Assembly: GCF_001422735.1 (NCBI RefSeq)
Contig: NZ_LMLZ01000012.1
Span: 124,001-188,000 of the forward strand
DNA length: 64,000 nucleotides
DNA from: Acidovorax sp. Leaf78
Lineage (GTDB): Bacteria; Pseudomonadota; Gammaproteobacteria; Burkholderiales; Burkholderiaceae_C
Direction of reading: 5' to 3'
A program made the translations under genes and the position numbers. A model generated the notes under the pieces. The model ran no database searches. It saw only the letters and a program-made list of their open reading frames with translations, and was not told the origin of the DNA. This document shows, in pieces, positions 29,054-38,538 of this stretch (its first letter is position 1; each line of letters starts with the position of its first letter).

Positions 29054-30385
29054 ATGGCCACTGCAACCTCCGCGCCCCCGGCAAGCATCGGCAAGTACCG
29101 CATCGAGCGCGAGCTGGGCCGGGGCGCCAGCGGCATCGTGTTCCTGGGGCTGGACGGCTTTCGGGGCCGCAAGGTGGCCATCAAGCAGACCCACGCGCAT
29201 CTGCTGAAGCAGCCCGAGCAGGCCGAGCGCTACCGCAAGCTGCTGCGCAACGAGGCGGCGCTGTCGGGCCGGCTGCGCCACCCCAACATCGTGCGCCTGC
29301 TCGATGCCGATGAAGAGGCCGTACCGCCGTACCTGGTGCTCGAATACGTCGACGGCCAGCCCCTGTCGGCCTACGCCACACCCGACGCACTGCTGCCCGT
29401 GCCCCAGGTGCTGGACATCGCCTTCAAGTGCTGCAACGCCCTTGAATACGCCCACCGCGAAGGCCTGGTGCACCGGGACATCAAGCCCGCCAACCTCATG
29501 CTGGCGCAGGACGGCGACATCAAGCTCACCGACTTCGGCGCCGCGCTGTCGCTGCGCAGCGATGCCACGCAACTGTCGGGCCTGGTGGGCTCGCCGTCGT
29601 ACATGTCGCCCGAGCAGGTGCGCGAGCAGGACCTGACGCATCACAGCGACATGTTCTCGCTGGCCGTGGTGGTGTACGAGCTGCTCACCGGCCGCCGCCC
29701 GTTTGACGGTGATACCGACTTCGCCACGCTCTACAAGATCAGCAACGAAACCCCCACGCCGCCCAGCCTGCTGCGCGCCTCGTTGCCCAGCCATGTGGAC
29801 GACGTGCTGCTGCGCGCCATGGCCAAGCAGCCAGCCGACCGCTTTGCCACCTGGCAGGACTTTGCCCAGGCCCTGCTGGCCGCCCACCAGGGCCTGCCGC
29901 GCCAGAAGTCGCAGGACACCGAGGCCGAGCGTTTTGCGCGGCTGCGGGCGCTGCCTTTCTTTGGAGATTTTCACGACGTGGCACTGTGGGAGTTGATGCG
30001 CCTGGGCCACTGGCGCCGACTGGAGCAGGGCACGGTGCTCATGCGCGAGAACACGCCCGGCGACTCGTTTTGCATCCTCATCGAAGGCCAGGTCAGCGTC
30101 AGCCGCCAGGGCTGGACCCTGAGCACTCTGGGCCCCGGCGTCACCTTGGGCGAGATGACCTACCTGCGGCCCGAGGACAAGATGCGCACCGCCACGGCCG
30201 TGGCAGAGACCGAAGTGCTGGTGCTCAAGGTGCGCAACCCCGCGCTGCAGGGTGCATCGGAAGACCTGCAGTCGCGGTTTGACAAGGCGTTCATCAAGCT
30301 CTTGGTGGGGCGGCTGATTGCCACCAACGAGCAATTGGGGGAGTGGGAGCTGGTGGCGGCGCCGGGGTCGGCGGGCGACGAGTGA
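29054..30385 (+). CDS. Ser/Thr protein kinase with C-terminal cNMP-binding domain
   Basis: 443-residue soluble Hanks-type kinase. The glycine loop GRGASG is at 22-27 and the ATP lysine is K44. The catalytic loop HRDIKPANLM starts at 140, DFG at 160, and SPSYMSPEQV is the activation/P+1 region. After the kinase domain (about 14-280), residues 300-425 form a cyclic-nucleotide-binding fold: VLMRENTPGDSFCILIEGQVSV, LGPGVTLGEMTYL. No membrane segment or PASTA repeat is present. The pairing suggests control by a cyclic nucleotide or other ligand, an inference. The usual PBC arginine pair is not obvious. Confidence 0.93.
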   Translation: MATATSAPPASIGKYRIERELGRGASGIVFLGLDGFRGRKVAIKQTHAHLLKQPEQAERYRKLLRNEAALSGRLRHPNIVRLLDADEEAVPPYLVLEYVDGQPLSAYATPDALLPVPQVLDIAFKCCNALEYAHREGLVHRDIKPANLMLAQDGDIKLTDFGAALSLRSDATQLSGLVGSPSYMSPEQVREQDLTHHSDMFSLAVVVYELLTGRRPFDGDTDFATLYKISNETPTPPSLLRASLPSHVDDVLLRAMAKQPADRFATWQDFAQALLAAHQGLPRQKSQDTEAERFARLRALPFFGDFHDVALWELMRLGHWRRLEQGTVLMRENTPGDSFCILIEGQVSVSRQGWTLSTLGPGVTLGEMTYLRPEDKMRTATAVAETEVLVLKVRNPALQGASEDLQSRFDKAFIKLLVGRLIATNEQLGEWELVAAPGSAGDE

Positions 30386-30576
30386 TAGTTCTGGCGGGGG
30401 TGTCGTGCGCAGCGCTGCTGTCCATGGGCCTGACGCTGCGGACGGCTGTCAGGCAGCGTTTCTGCCATCTGCCATCTGCTCCTTGTCTTTGAACACGTAC
30501 TATCGGCCAGATGGGGACATCAACCTCGGTCACTTGGGCAGGTGAGTTGTTGCAAGCTTTGGGGGCGAAGCAAACC

Positions 30577-31248
30577 ATGGATCTGATGAAGTTGCTGCGA
30601 AGTCTTGAGGAGTTCGTCTTCGAGGCGATAGCTCTGCTGTTCTTCTACCCCAAGACGCTGTTGCGAATCGTCTCAAGGCCGCTCCAGGCCATGGAGTACG
30701 CTGAGCAGGAAGAGACTGCGAACAAGCCCGATGCCTATGACAGTGCGGTGAGCCCCCCCTTGCTGTTGTTGCTCACGTTGCTGTTGGTCAATGCCGTGGG
30801 CACGGCATTGCATGTCTCGCAAGCCGCGGATGCCGCCCCCCTTGCCCGCCAGATTCTCAACTCTCCGCAGAACCTACTGCTTTTTCGCAGCCTGCTCTTC
30901 AGTCTGATTCCGCTGTCAGCCGCAGTGCTGCTGCTGAGAGCGCGCGGGCAACTCACGTCGCGCACCACTTTGCGCCAGCCTTTCTTCGCGCAGTGCTACC
31001 TGACCTCGCCATTTGCGTTGGTTGTCTCGATGGGCCTCATCGCCACACAATTGCACGAGCGCAGCACGGCAGCGGTAGGTGCGATTGCGTTCGCTTTGGC
31101 GTGCATGTGGATGCTGGGCGTTCAAGCCGCCTGGTTCCGCGTCAAGCTTGGCATCGGCTGGCTGGCTGCATTGGCCATCGGCTTCGGGCTCCTGGTGTGG
31201 TCCGGTGCGTGCGTGCTTGGCGTGGTGGCCTTGGTCGCCAGCTTTTGA
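30577..31248 (+). CDS. Yip1-like polytopic membrane protein
   Basis: 223 residues with ATG 30577. A charged N-terminal segment (MDLMKLLRSLEEFVFEAIAL, FYPKTLLRIV) is followed by about five hydrophobic helices. The first of these is SPPLLLLLTLLLVNAVGTAL, and the last are near WLAALAIGFGLLVW and VLGVVALVASF. The opening resembles small permease-annotated Yip1-like proteins of Burkholderiales. A GTG/ATG-type extension to 30511 is possible. It lies 22 bp before the CPBP protease gene on the same strand. Function unknown. Confidence 0.7.
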   Translation: MDLMKLLRSLEEFVFEAIALLFFYPKTLLRIVSRPLQAMEYAEQEETANKPDAYDSAVSPPLLLLLTLLLVNAVGTALHVSQAADAAPLARQILNSPQNLLLFRSLLFSLIPLSAAVLLLRARGQLTSRTTLRQPFFAQCYLTSPFALVVSMGLIATQLHERSTAAVGAIAFALACMWMLGVQAAWFRVKLGIGWLAALAIGFGLLVWSGACVLGVVALVASF

Positions 31249-31270
31249 GTTTGCAAAGGGTCTCACCATC

Positions 31271-32035
31271 GTGCGTCTCAAACCTCACTGGGTTATCGGG
31301 CTGGGCATCTACCTCGCCTATGCAGGCTGGGTGGCTGCGGCATGGGCATTCTTTGGCATCGACTATGCGTCGCTGGGTACGTCGGCAAACCTGCTGCGGG
31401 GTGTCATCCTGCCGTTGGGCCTGGCGGCGTTTGCGCTGTGCATTTTCAACGGGCTGGCGCAATGGTGGCCACAGATCACCCGCGAACCCCGCATGCAGGC
31501 GCCCATGTATCAGCTCGCGCTGGCGCTGCCCATGTGCGCCTTCATTGCGCTGAACATTCAAGGTGCCGACTGGGCATCGATGGGGCTGCAGCATGCCCTG
31601 GTGTTGGCCGGGGCGATGCTGCTCGTGGGTTTTTGCGAAGAGATGGTCCATCGTGGCATCTTGCTGGTGTGCCTGCGCCATGCCCTTGGATCGGAAGCCT
31701 GGGTGTGGTTCTGGTCAAGCGCGCTCTTCGGCCTCATGCACGCCAGCAACGCGTTCTTTGGACTTGGCGCGGCGGCGCTGCTGCAGGTGGTACTGGCGTT
31801 TTGCGCGGGCACGGCGCTTTATCTGCTGCGCCGGTTGACTGGCAGCCTCTGGGTCGCAATGCTCTTCCACGCCTTGTGGGACTTCTCGAGTCTGGCACAT
31901 GCCCTGGGGCATGCCACTCAATCCGGCGCTGCACTCACCGCTCTGGGAGCCACCTATCTGAGTGCATTCGTGGTACTGGTCCTGGTTCTGCGCAAAAGGC
32001 CGGAGGTGGTCATCAACACGTACTATCCAAGCTGA
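31271..32035 (+). CDS. CPBP family intramembrane metalloprotease
   Basis: 254-residue, eight-helix membrane protein of the CAAX protease / bacteriocin-processing (ABI) family. Motif 1 is EEMVHRG with E123, E124 and R128. Motif 2 is FGLMHASN. The third is LFHALWDFS. Together these give the expected zinc-site residues. The start is taken as GTG 31271, since the frame upstream lies inside the previous gene. Substrate is unknown; it is probably co-transcribed with the Yip1-like gene. Confidence 0.85.
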   Translation: MRLKPHWVIGLGIYLAYAGWVAAAWAFFGIDYASLGTSANLLRGVILPLGLAAFALCIFNGLAQWWPQITREPRMQAPMYQLALALPMCAFIALNIQGADWASMGLQHALVLAGAMLLVGFCEEMVHRGILLVCLRHALGSEAWVWFWSSALFGLMHASNAFFGLGAAALLQVVLAFCAGTALYLLRRLTGSLWVAMLFHALWDFSSLAHALGHATQSGAALTALGATYLSAFVVLVLVLRKRPEVVINTYYPS

Positions 32036-32038
32036 CAG

Positions 32039-32494
32039 GTGCAAGGGGTCCCTAGGCGTCCCCCATCGAATCGCCGCATCGTCACCATCTCTTTTGGAAT
32101 CGCCACGTTCGCGATCATTGGGGCGTCCTTGGCCCCTCTATTGCTGCCCGCGCCCACAACAAAATGCACACACCTCAGTACACCGGTTCGGTTTACGAGG
32201 ATTGACAGCTTCCCCGTAAAGGTCAGTCGAGGCACACGCCAGTTTCCTCTGGTGGAATAAAGTTACGTTGCTTCCGGCAAGAGCTATACCAGCACCAATA
32301 TCTTCTGCGGAGCGAACGATAACGTCGTGGTGGATTGGAATAGAGTCGCCCGATTTTTTCATGATGCAAAGAATGGGGTGGACGTGGAGGCTTGGTTTGC
32401 CCCCTCTTCACCGGAGTCGGCATGCCTCTCCATAACATCCGAGTTCCGGTACTCCGTGGTGTCCAGCACATCCGCTCAATGTCGCTCAGACTGA
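32039..32494 (+). pseudogene. Possible broken gene for a membrane-anchored or exported protein
   Basis: A GTG at 32039 opens a frame with an N-terminal hydrophobic helix (RIVTISFGIATFAIIGASLA) and runs to TAA at 32258-32260. The same frame then continues 77 more codons to TGA 32492-32494. The second part looks protein-like: SGKSYTSTNIFCGANDN, VDWNRVARFFHDAKNGVDV, SITSEFRYSVVSS. One point change would fuse the two. Alternatives are two unrelated short frames, or noise in a 709-bp gap. I know no homologue. Confidence 0.4.
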
Positions 32495-32669
32495 GGCTGA
32501 GGATTCAACGAAGTGAACATGCACGGCAAGCTGGGCAGTTCCGCTCATTTCAAACGGCGAGCGTCCGGTTTGCCAGCGCCAAAGGTCGCCTAAATTCAGC
32601 GCCAACGCATGCGGCGCCACCGCAACTGCCCGGCCAGCCTCCCAAATCCCTGCGCTAGACATTTTAATT

Positions 32670-32688
32670 GAGAATGCATATCATTTGC
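32670..32688. promoter_or_regulatory. Fur-box-like operator
   Basis: GAGAATGCATATCATTTGC agrees at 13 of 19 positions with the classical Fur consensus GATAATGATAATCATTATC. It keeps both AAT and ATCATT half-site cores. It sits 56 bp upstream of the ATG at 32745, inside AT-rich promoter-like DNA (ATTTTAATTGAGAATGCATA). It predicts iron-dependent repression of the small gene, sodA and perhaps the ZIP transporter. Confidence 0.65.
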
Positions 32689-32744
32689 ATGCCTGAGTAC
32701 GCCACCTTCGTCCACCGCAAAAGGCTTCCCCCAGGAGCATTGCC

Positions 32745-33245
32745 ATGGACACCGGCTTACACCCCCGCCCTCACCGACCCGCTGCCACCCCCCACCATCC
32801 CGCCACGCTGACGCGCTGGCAGCATGCCGCGCAGCGTGCGCGGTCCGCACAGCAGCTGGGCCAGTGGCGCATGGCCATGGCGTACCAGCACCAGGCGCTT
32901 GCCCTGTCGCTGCAGCTTCTGGAGCGCACGCCGCCCGCAGGGCATGAGGACGACTGCATTGCCGCGGCGGTGGTCTCGCACCTCAACGTGGCCGACCTGC
33001 AGGCTGAGGCGGGGGAGCTCGAAGAGGCGACACAGATCCTGTGCCGGGCCCACACCCTGTTGCTGGGCCTGATGGCCGATGCGCGCCATGGTGTGGCCCT
33101 CCAGCAGGCGGCTTGGCGCCATAGCCGGGAGACGCACGCAGCGCTGTTACGCCACGTACAGACCCACGGCGCACACCCGTTGATCACGCATACCCTGGCT
33201 GCGGCCCACGCCGTTCAAGCGGTGGGCGGGGCAGGGCACCACTGA
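32745..33245 (+). CDS. Small helical protein upstream of sodA, unknown function
   Basis: 166 residues with no signal peptide or membrane helix. The middle (about 20-135) is alpha-helical and TPR-like in tone: [51 protein letters not shown]. The ends are His-rich ([18 protein letters not shown]). It follows the Fur-like box and precedes Mn-SOD by 91 bp. The iron-regulated orfX gene beside sodA in Pseudomonas holds a similar position; homology to it is not claimed. Confidence 0.7.
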   Translation: MDTGLHPRPHRPAATPHHPATLTRWQHAAQRARSAQQLGQWRMAMAYQHQALALSLQLLERTPPAGHEDDCIAAAVVSHLNVADLQAEAGELEEATQILCRAHTLLLGLMADARHGVALQQAAWRHSRETHAALLRHVQTHGAHPLITHTLAAAHAVQAVGGAGHH

Positions 33246-33336
33246 GTCCCGCTTTCTTTTCGAGTCTGCGCCGTCCGCAGCCTTTGCATTCCGTTCTTCC
33301 AAGCTTTTTCAACCCAGTCTGCCTTCCAAGGACACC

Positions 33337-33960
<624 letters not shown>

Positions 33961-34060
33961 CAGGCCCGCCCGGCCTGCATCAGCCACACCGCAGCCCAGC
34001 GATTGACCCGCTCTGTACCGCCCCCTGACCGATCCAGCCCGACTGACCCCAGGAGCCGCC

Positions 34061-35014
34061 ATGCCCACCCCGCCCACCTCCCTGACGTCGCCGGACACGG
34101 CGGATGAACCGTTGCTGTCCGCAGAGCCTGGCGCGCGCAGCGACGCTGCCTTGCACTGGCGGCAGTGGATCGGCCTGGGCATCGTCCTGCTCGGTGTGGT
34201 GGCTGCGTTTGCCCAGGTGTGGGCCTGGATTGCCAACCAGCCTGTGGTGCTGGGCGCCCTGTGGGGCGGGCTGGCCGCGGCGCTGGCCACGGCGCTGGGC
34301 ACCTTGCCGGTGATGCTGTCGCAGCGGCTGTCCGAGCGCACGCAGGACACGCTGTTCGGCTTTGGCGCGGGCGTGATGCTGGCGGCGTGTTCGTTCTCGC
34401 TGATCATTCCGGGCATCCAGGCTGCGCGCGCTGGCGGCGCAGGCGCCTGGGGCGCGGGCGGCACAGTGGGGGCGGCCATTTTGCTGGGCGGGTTGGTGTT
34501 GCTGCTGATGGAGCGGTTGCTGCCCCACGAGCATTTCATCAAGGGGGTGGAGGGCGCGCAGGCGTCGCGCACCCTGCGGCGCACCTGGCTGTTCGTCTTT
34601 GCCATCGGCCTGCACAACCTGCCCGAGGGCCTGGCGATCGGCGTGGCCTATGCCGGCGGCGATGCACTGCGTGCGAGTGCCCTGGCCACCGGCATCGCGA
34701 TCCAGGATGTGCCCGAAGGCTTGGTGGTGGCCGTGGCGCTGCTCGCTGCGGGGTACCGGCGCTCGCTGGCGGTGGGGCTGGGCATGGCTTCGGGTTTGGT
34801 GGAGCCAGTGGGCGCGGTGCTGGGGGCTGCGGTGGTCAGCTATTCGGCCAGCCTGCTGCCCTGGGGCCTAGGGTTCGCAGCCGGTGCGATGCTGTTCGTG
34901 ATCAGCCACGAGATCATTCCCGAGTCGCACCGCAAGGGGCATGAGGCCTGGGCCACCGGGGGGCTGATGGTGGGGTTTGTGATCATGATGCTGCTGGACA
35001 CCGCGTTGGGGTGA
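34061..35014 (+). CDS. ZIP family metal transporter (GufA-like)
   Basis: 317-residue inner-membrane importer of Zn2+, Mn2+ or Fe2+. About eight helices. The metal-site motifs are HNLPEG in one helix near 185 and QDVPEG about 36 residues later. A third, HEIIPE, is near 285. A cytoplasmic loop (LPHEHFIKGVEGAQASRTLRR) is unusually short and not His-rich. It lies 100 bp after sodA. A role in supplying Mn to the dismutase is an inference from this position. Confidence 0.9.
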   Translation: MPTPPTSLTSPDTADEPLLSAEPGARSDAALHWRQWIGLGIVLLGVVAAFAQVWAWIANQPVVLGALWGGLAAALATALGTLPVMLSQRLSERTQDTLFGFGAGVMLAACSFSLIIPGIQAARAGGAGAWGAGGTVGAAILLGGLVLLLMERLLPHEHFIKGVEGAQASRTLRRTWLFVFAIGLHNLPEGLAIGVAYAGGDALRASALATGIAIQDVPEGLVVAVALLAAGYRRSLAVGLGMASGLVEPVGAVLGAAVVSYSASLLPWGLGFAAGAMLFVISHEIIPESHRKGHEAWATGGLMVGFVIMMLLDTALG

Positions 35015-35130
35015 AGGGGCGTCGATAGGGCTCGGAGGCAGGGGCCTGTCAGTGCCGTAAACCCGTGGCGTGCGGTGTGTTCGGTGCTCGGCCTCTGAAT
35101 TGAAACTCTCGGCGCGCGCCTCACGCCATA

Positions 35131-35462
35131 TGCCGTTGCTATATTTGTGATAGCTGCTGGCGCTTGATAGATGCGCGGTAGAGGCAAATTTTGTTCAAAA
35201 AACCGAGCGCAAGACCGTGGGTTGGATCGCTCATCGCGGCTCCAGCCTCACAGCCATTCGCTGCAGTTGCGCCGCTTGCACAGCATGGGCTGCATCTGCC
35301 GTTGCTATATTTATGATAGCTGGTGGCGCTTGTTGGATGAGCGGTAGAGGCTAATTTCCCTCAAAAATCTGAGTGCAGAACCGTGAGCCGGCTCGCTCAT
35401 CGCGGCTCCAGCCGCTCGGCCATTTGGCGCAGTTGGGCAGCGCGCGCAGCGTTGGTCGCGGC
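35131..35462. repeat. 166-bp imperfect tandem duplication
   Basis: Unit 1 (35131-35296) and unit 2 (35297-about 35462) share order and spacing. Each begins TGCCGTTGCTATATTT, runs through an AAGCGGTAG-family repeat (copies C and D, at about 35138-35200 and 35304-35367), and ends GCTCATCGCGGCTCCAGCC. Unit 2 ends inside the 3' end of the LprI-like gene. Unit 1 therefore holds a decayed copy of that gene's last codons on the minus strand. Confidence 0.85.
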
Positions 35463-35873
35463 CACGCACACCAACCGGCGCATTTCAAGGCCGCTGCCTA
35501 TTGCGCCGCCGCCCAGCGACTTGTGCAGGTCGCAGTGCGCCGCCCGGTGCGTGGCGAATGCCCGGTCGGCAGCGCTCAGTTGCCGCCGCGCAATGGCTTG
35601 GTACTTGGCGCTCTCGTCCCATTGCGCTATGGCCGACAGCAGCCCGGTGCGTGCTTGCGCCATCTCGCCCTCACTGGCCGTGGCAGCATGGCGAAGGCAG
35701 ACCAGCCTGTCGGCCTGCGAATAGCCGTCGCAGTCGTCAGCCGCCAGGGCGGCGGGGGAGGCAAGCGCAAGACCCAGACCGAGAACGAGACCGATAACAA
35801 TCGCAGGAAGGACCCGCGCAGCGCCCATCACGCGGCCGCAGGCGGTTGGGTAGGTGTTCAACATGGCGCGCAT
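35397..35873 (-). CDS. LprI-family (lysozyme-inhibitor-like) exported protein
   Basis: About 158 residues from ATG 35873. A signal peptide ends ALA before ADDC. The mature part has the DUF1311/LprI pattern of spaced cysteines and Trp/Arg: DDCDGYSQADRLVCLRHAAT, AADRAFATHRAAHCDLH, RRLVCVAATNAARAAQLRQM. LprI relatives inhibit lysozyme in the envelope; that activity is not proven for this protein. ATG 35873 overlaps the stop of the upstream SpmA/B gene (TGATG); ATGs at 35864 and 35828 are alternatives, the latter giving the tidiest signal peptide. Confidence 0.72.
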   Translation of the reverse strand: MRAMLNTYPTACGRVMGAARVLPAIVIGLVLGLGLALASPAALAADDCDGYSQADRLVCLRHAATASEGEMAQARTGLLSAIAQWDESAKYQAIARRQLSAADRAFATHRAAHCDLHKSLGGGAIGSGLEMRRLVCVAATNAARAAQLRQMAERLEPR

Positions 35874-37102
35874 CACCCAAAGAACCAGTAGCACACCGCA
35901 ATGGCCGCCACCACCCCGGCCAGCTCAGCCAGCAGCGCGCAGCCCACCGCGTGCCGGGCGCGCTGGATGCCTACCGCCCCAAAGTACACCGCCAGCACGT
36001 AGAACGTGGTCTCGGTGCTGCCCTGGATGATGGCGGCGGCCAGGGCCGGAAAGCTGTCCACGCCGTGCGTCTGCATGGTCTCGATGAGCATCGCGCGCGC
36101 GGCGCTGCCGGAAAACGGCTTGACCAGGGCGGTGGGCAGGGCGTCGACAAAGCGCGTGTCCGTACCCAGCGCGGTCACGCACCAGCGGATGCCGTCCAGC
36201 ACATAGCCCAGCGCGCCCGAGGCGCGGAACACCCCCACCGCGCAGAGCATGGCCACCAGGTAGGGCAGCAGGTTCTTGGCCACGTCGAAGCCTTCGCGTG
36301 CGCCTTCGATGAAAGCCTCGTACACAGCCACCTTGCGCCAGGCGCCAATCGCGACAAAGGCCACGATCAGCGCAAACAGCGTCAGGTTGCCCAGCAGTGA
36401 CGACAGCTGGGCCAGCGCGGCGCCGCTCAGGGTGGCCAGCAGCGCCATGAAGCCGCCCAGCAGCAGCGCCGCAGGCAGCAGGTAGGCCAGCACCACCGGG
36501 CTCCACAGCGGCAGCCGCTGCACCACCGCCACGCTGACCAGCCCCACCAGCGTGGATGCCGAGGTGGCCAGCAGGATGGGCAGGAACACCAGCGTCGGGT
36601 CCGGCGCGCCCTGCTGCATGCGGTACATGAAGATGGTCACCGGCAGCAGCGTGAGGGACGACGCGTTGAGCACCAAAAACAGGATCTGCGCGTTGGTGGC
36701 GGTGTCGGGCTCGGGGTTCAGCTCCTGCAGCGCCTTCATGGCTTTGAGGCCCATGGGCGTGGCAGCGTTGTCCAGCCCCAGGGCGTTGGCGGCAAAGTTC
36801 AGGGTCATCAGGCCCAGGGCGGGGTGGCCGCTGGGCACCCCCGGCATCAGCTTGGCGAACAGCGGCGCCAGCCACCGCGCCAGGGCGTCGACGATGCCCG
36901 CCTTCTCTGCGATGCGCAGGAACCCCAGCCATAGCGTGAGCGTGCCGAACAGCAGCACCATCACCTCGACCGACAGCTTGGCCATGGTGAACAGAGCCTC
37001 GACCATCGCGGCAAAGATCTGCGCGTTGCCACCCACCAGCCATTGCGCCAGCGCGGCCACGGCCGCCGTGAGAAAAAAGCCCAGCCACAGGATATTGAGC
37101 AT
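35873..37102 (-). CDS. Fused SpmA/SpmB-like membrane protein (nucleoside-recognition domains)
   Basis: 409-residue inner-membrane protein. Two Gate-type domains are joined in one chain. The first half (about 1-200) matches SpmA: LFGTLTLWLGFLRIAEKAGI, NFAANALGLDNAATPMGLKAM. The second half (about 210-409) matches SpmB: YEAFIEGAREGFDVAKNLLPYL, QGSTETTFYVLAVYFGAVG. In Bacillus these are two spore-maturation genes. This lineage does not sporulate, so the role is unknown. ATG 37102 is chosen because the upstream codons are not membrane-like. Confidence 0.85.
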   Translation of the reverse strand: MLNILWLGFFLTAAVAALAQWLVGGNAQIFAAMVEALFTMAKLSVEVMVLLFGTLTLWLGFLRIAEKAGIVDALARWLAPLFAKLMPGVPSGHPALGLMTLNFAANALGLDNAATPMGLKAMKALQELNPEPDTATNAQILFLVLNASSLTLLPVTIFMYRMQQGAPDPTLVFLPILLATSASTLVGLVSVAVVQRLPLWSPVVLAYLLPAALLLGGFMALLATLSGAALAQLSSLLGNLTLFALIVAFVAIGAWRKVAVYEAFIEGAREGFDVAKNLLPYLVAMLCAVGVFRASGALGYVLDGIRWCVTALGTDTRFVDALPTALVKPFSGSAARAMLIETMQTHGVDSFPALAAAIIQGSTETTFYVLAVYFGAVGIQRARHAVGCALLAELAGVVAAIAVCYWFFG

Positions 37103-37414
37103 CAGGAGTCCGTCATTCCAGGGAAATGGGTTGGTCGCGTAGAGAGCGGGGGTGCAGAGCAACGGACTCTTCATCCGCTGCTTTCTGTCTGTCGGCCTGT
37201 CTGCTTGCCTTCCTGCGAGGTTACCTTTCCTTGTGCAGGGCAGGGTCTGGCGGCGTGGCAACCGGGCAACGGTGGACACAGTGGTACCCTATAGGGTTCG
37301 GTTCAGTTCACCGCGGGCGGCTTTGCAAAGGCTGGTTTCATGCGCTGATGAACGAGCCCCCGTACAAGGCGCCCTGGCGCGCCGCACACCAACACCAAGG
37401 AAAAGAGGTCCATC
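37103..37414. other. Divergent intergenic region, spmAB-like / yebC
   Basis: 312 bp without a gene. It contains the perfect 12-bp palindrome ACCCTATAGGGT at 37286-37297, which could be an operator or part of a -10 region. An AAAAGAGG ribosome site lies just before the yebC ATG. Confidence 0.5.
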
Positions 37415-38128
37415 ATGGGCGCGCAGTGGAAGGCAAAAGGCAAGGCGTTGGTCGCCGACGCCAAGGGCAAGCTGTTTGGCAAGCTGGTCAAGGAAATCAC
37501 CGTGGCCGCGCGCGGCGGTGCCGACCCCGCTGGCAATTCGCGGCTGCGCCTGGTGGTCGAGCAGGCCCGCAAGGTGTCCATGCCCAAGGACACGCTCGAG
37601 CGCGCCATCAAGAAGGGCTCGGGCACCGGCGCCGACGCGGTCAACTACGAGCGCGTGATCTACGAAGGCTTTGCGCCCCACCAAGTTGCCGTGATGGTCG
37701 AATGCCTGACCGACAACGTCAACCGCACCGCCCCTGAAATGCGCGTGCTGTTCCGCAAGGGTCAGTTGGGCACCTCGGGCTCGGTGGCGTGGGACTTCAA
37801 CCACGTCGGCATGATCGAAGCCGAGCCCGCCAACGCCGATGCCGACCCCGAACTGGCCGCCATCGAAGCCGGTGCGCAAGATTTCGAAGCCGGTGACGAA
37901 GAAGGCACCACCACCTTCTGGACCGACCCGACCGACTTGGACCTGGTGAGCCGCGCGCTGCCAGCCCATGGCTTTACCGTGCTGTCGGCCAAGCTGGGCT
38001 ACAAGCCCAAGAACCCGGTGAACCCCGCCAGCCTGAGCGCCGAGCAGCTCGAAGAAGTCGAAGCCTTCCTGGCCGCCATCGACTCCAACGACGACGTGCA
38101 GAACGTGTTCGTGAGCCTGGGCGGTTGA
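37415..38128 (+). CDS. yebC: YebC/PmpR family translation/regulatory protein
   Basis: 237-residue cytoplasmic protein of the YebC/TACO1 family. Members bind ribosomes or DNA and relieve stalling at proline stretches or regulate genes. Domain 1 is the conserved basic N-terminus ([28 protein letters not shown], in two parts: [20 protein letters not shown] and [12 protein letters not shown]). It is followed by [26 protein letters not shown] and [16 protein letters not shown] are also present, with an acidic mid-region ([15 protein letters not shown]). Single-gene transcription from the divergent spacer is likely. Confidence 0.94.
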   Translation: MGAQWKAKGKALVADAKGKLFGKLVKEITVAARGGADPAGNSRLRLVVEQARKVSMPKDTLERAIKKGSGTGADAVNYERVIYEGFAPHQVAVMVECLTDNVNRTAPEMRVLFRKGQLGTSGSVAWDFNHVGMIEAEPANADADPELAAIEAGAQDFEAGDEEGTTTFWTDPTDLDLVSRALPAHGFTVLSAKLGYKPKNPVNPASLSAEQLEEVEAFLAAIDSNDDVQNVFVSLGG

Positions 38129-38217
38129 ACCACCATCACGATGCCGGGTCCCACGCCTGCCTTGCGCAGGCCGCTGCCCTCGGCGTGTTTGTCGTTGCCA
38201 TCTTGGGGACCTGATTC

Positions 38218-38538
38218 ATGACCGCAGACCACTACGCCGCCCTGGGGCTCGCGCCCAACGCGTCGCTGGCCGACATCAAGAAGGCCTTTCGGCAGAAGGC
38301 GTCGTTCTACCACCCGGACCGCAACGACGCGCCCGACGCCGCGCAGCGGTTCCAGGCGGTGCAAAAGGCCTACGAAGTGCTGTCTGACGACACCGCCCGC
38401 CAGGCCTACGACGACAACCGCCGCCGCAACCTGCTCGACGACCCGCTGCAGACCGCGCAGGAGATCTGGCAGGCCTACGCCCGCGACATTCTTTCTACTT
38501 CTTCTTCTTCTTCACCTTCTTCTTCGCCCGCTCAGTGA
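38218..38538 (+). CDS. Small J-domain protein
   Basis: 106 residues. The J domain (about 1-68) has DHYAALGLAPNASLADIKKA, the DnaK-activating HPD in FYHPDRNDAP, and AYEVLSDDTARQAYD. There is no Gly/Phe, zinc-finger or substrate domain. The rest is a short helix and a Ser-rich tail coded by a TTC/TCT microsatellite (38491-38525). It overlaps the next gene by four bases (GTGA). It is the first of four co-directional genes and probably recruits DnaK to one of their products. Confidence 0.88.
   Translation: MTADHYAALGLAPNASLADIKKAFRQKASFYHPDRNDAPDAAQRFQAVQKAYEVLSDDTARQAYDDNRRRNLLDDPLQTAQEIWQAYARDILSTSSSSSPSSSPAQ

Noticed and set aside
30486-32035. Duplication suggested by AACACGTACTAT at about 30489 and again at the end of the CPBP gene
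   Set aside because: The match is only about 12 bases and the flanks differ; too short to claim a duplication.
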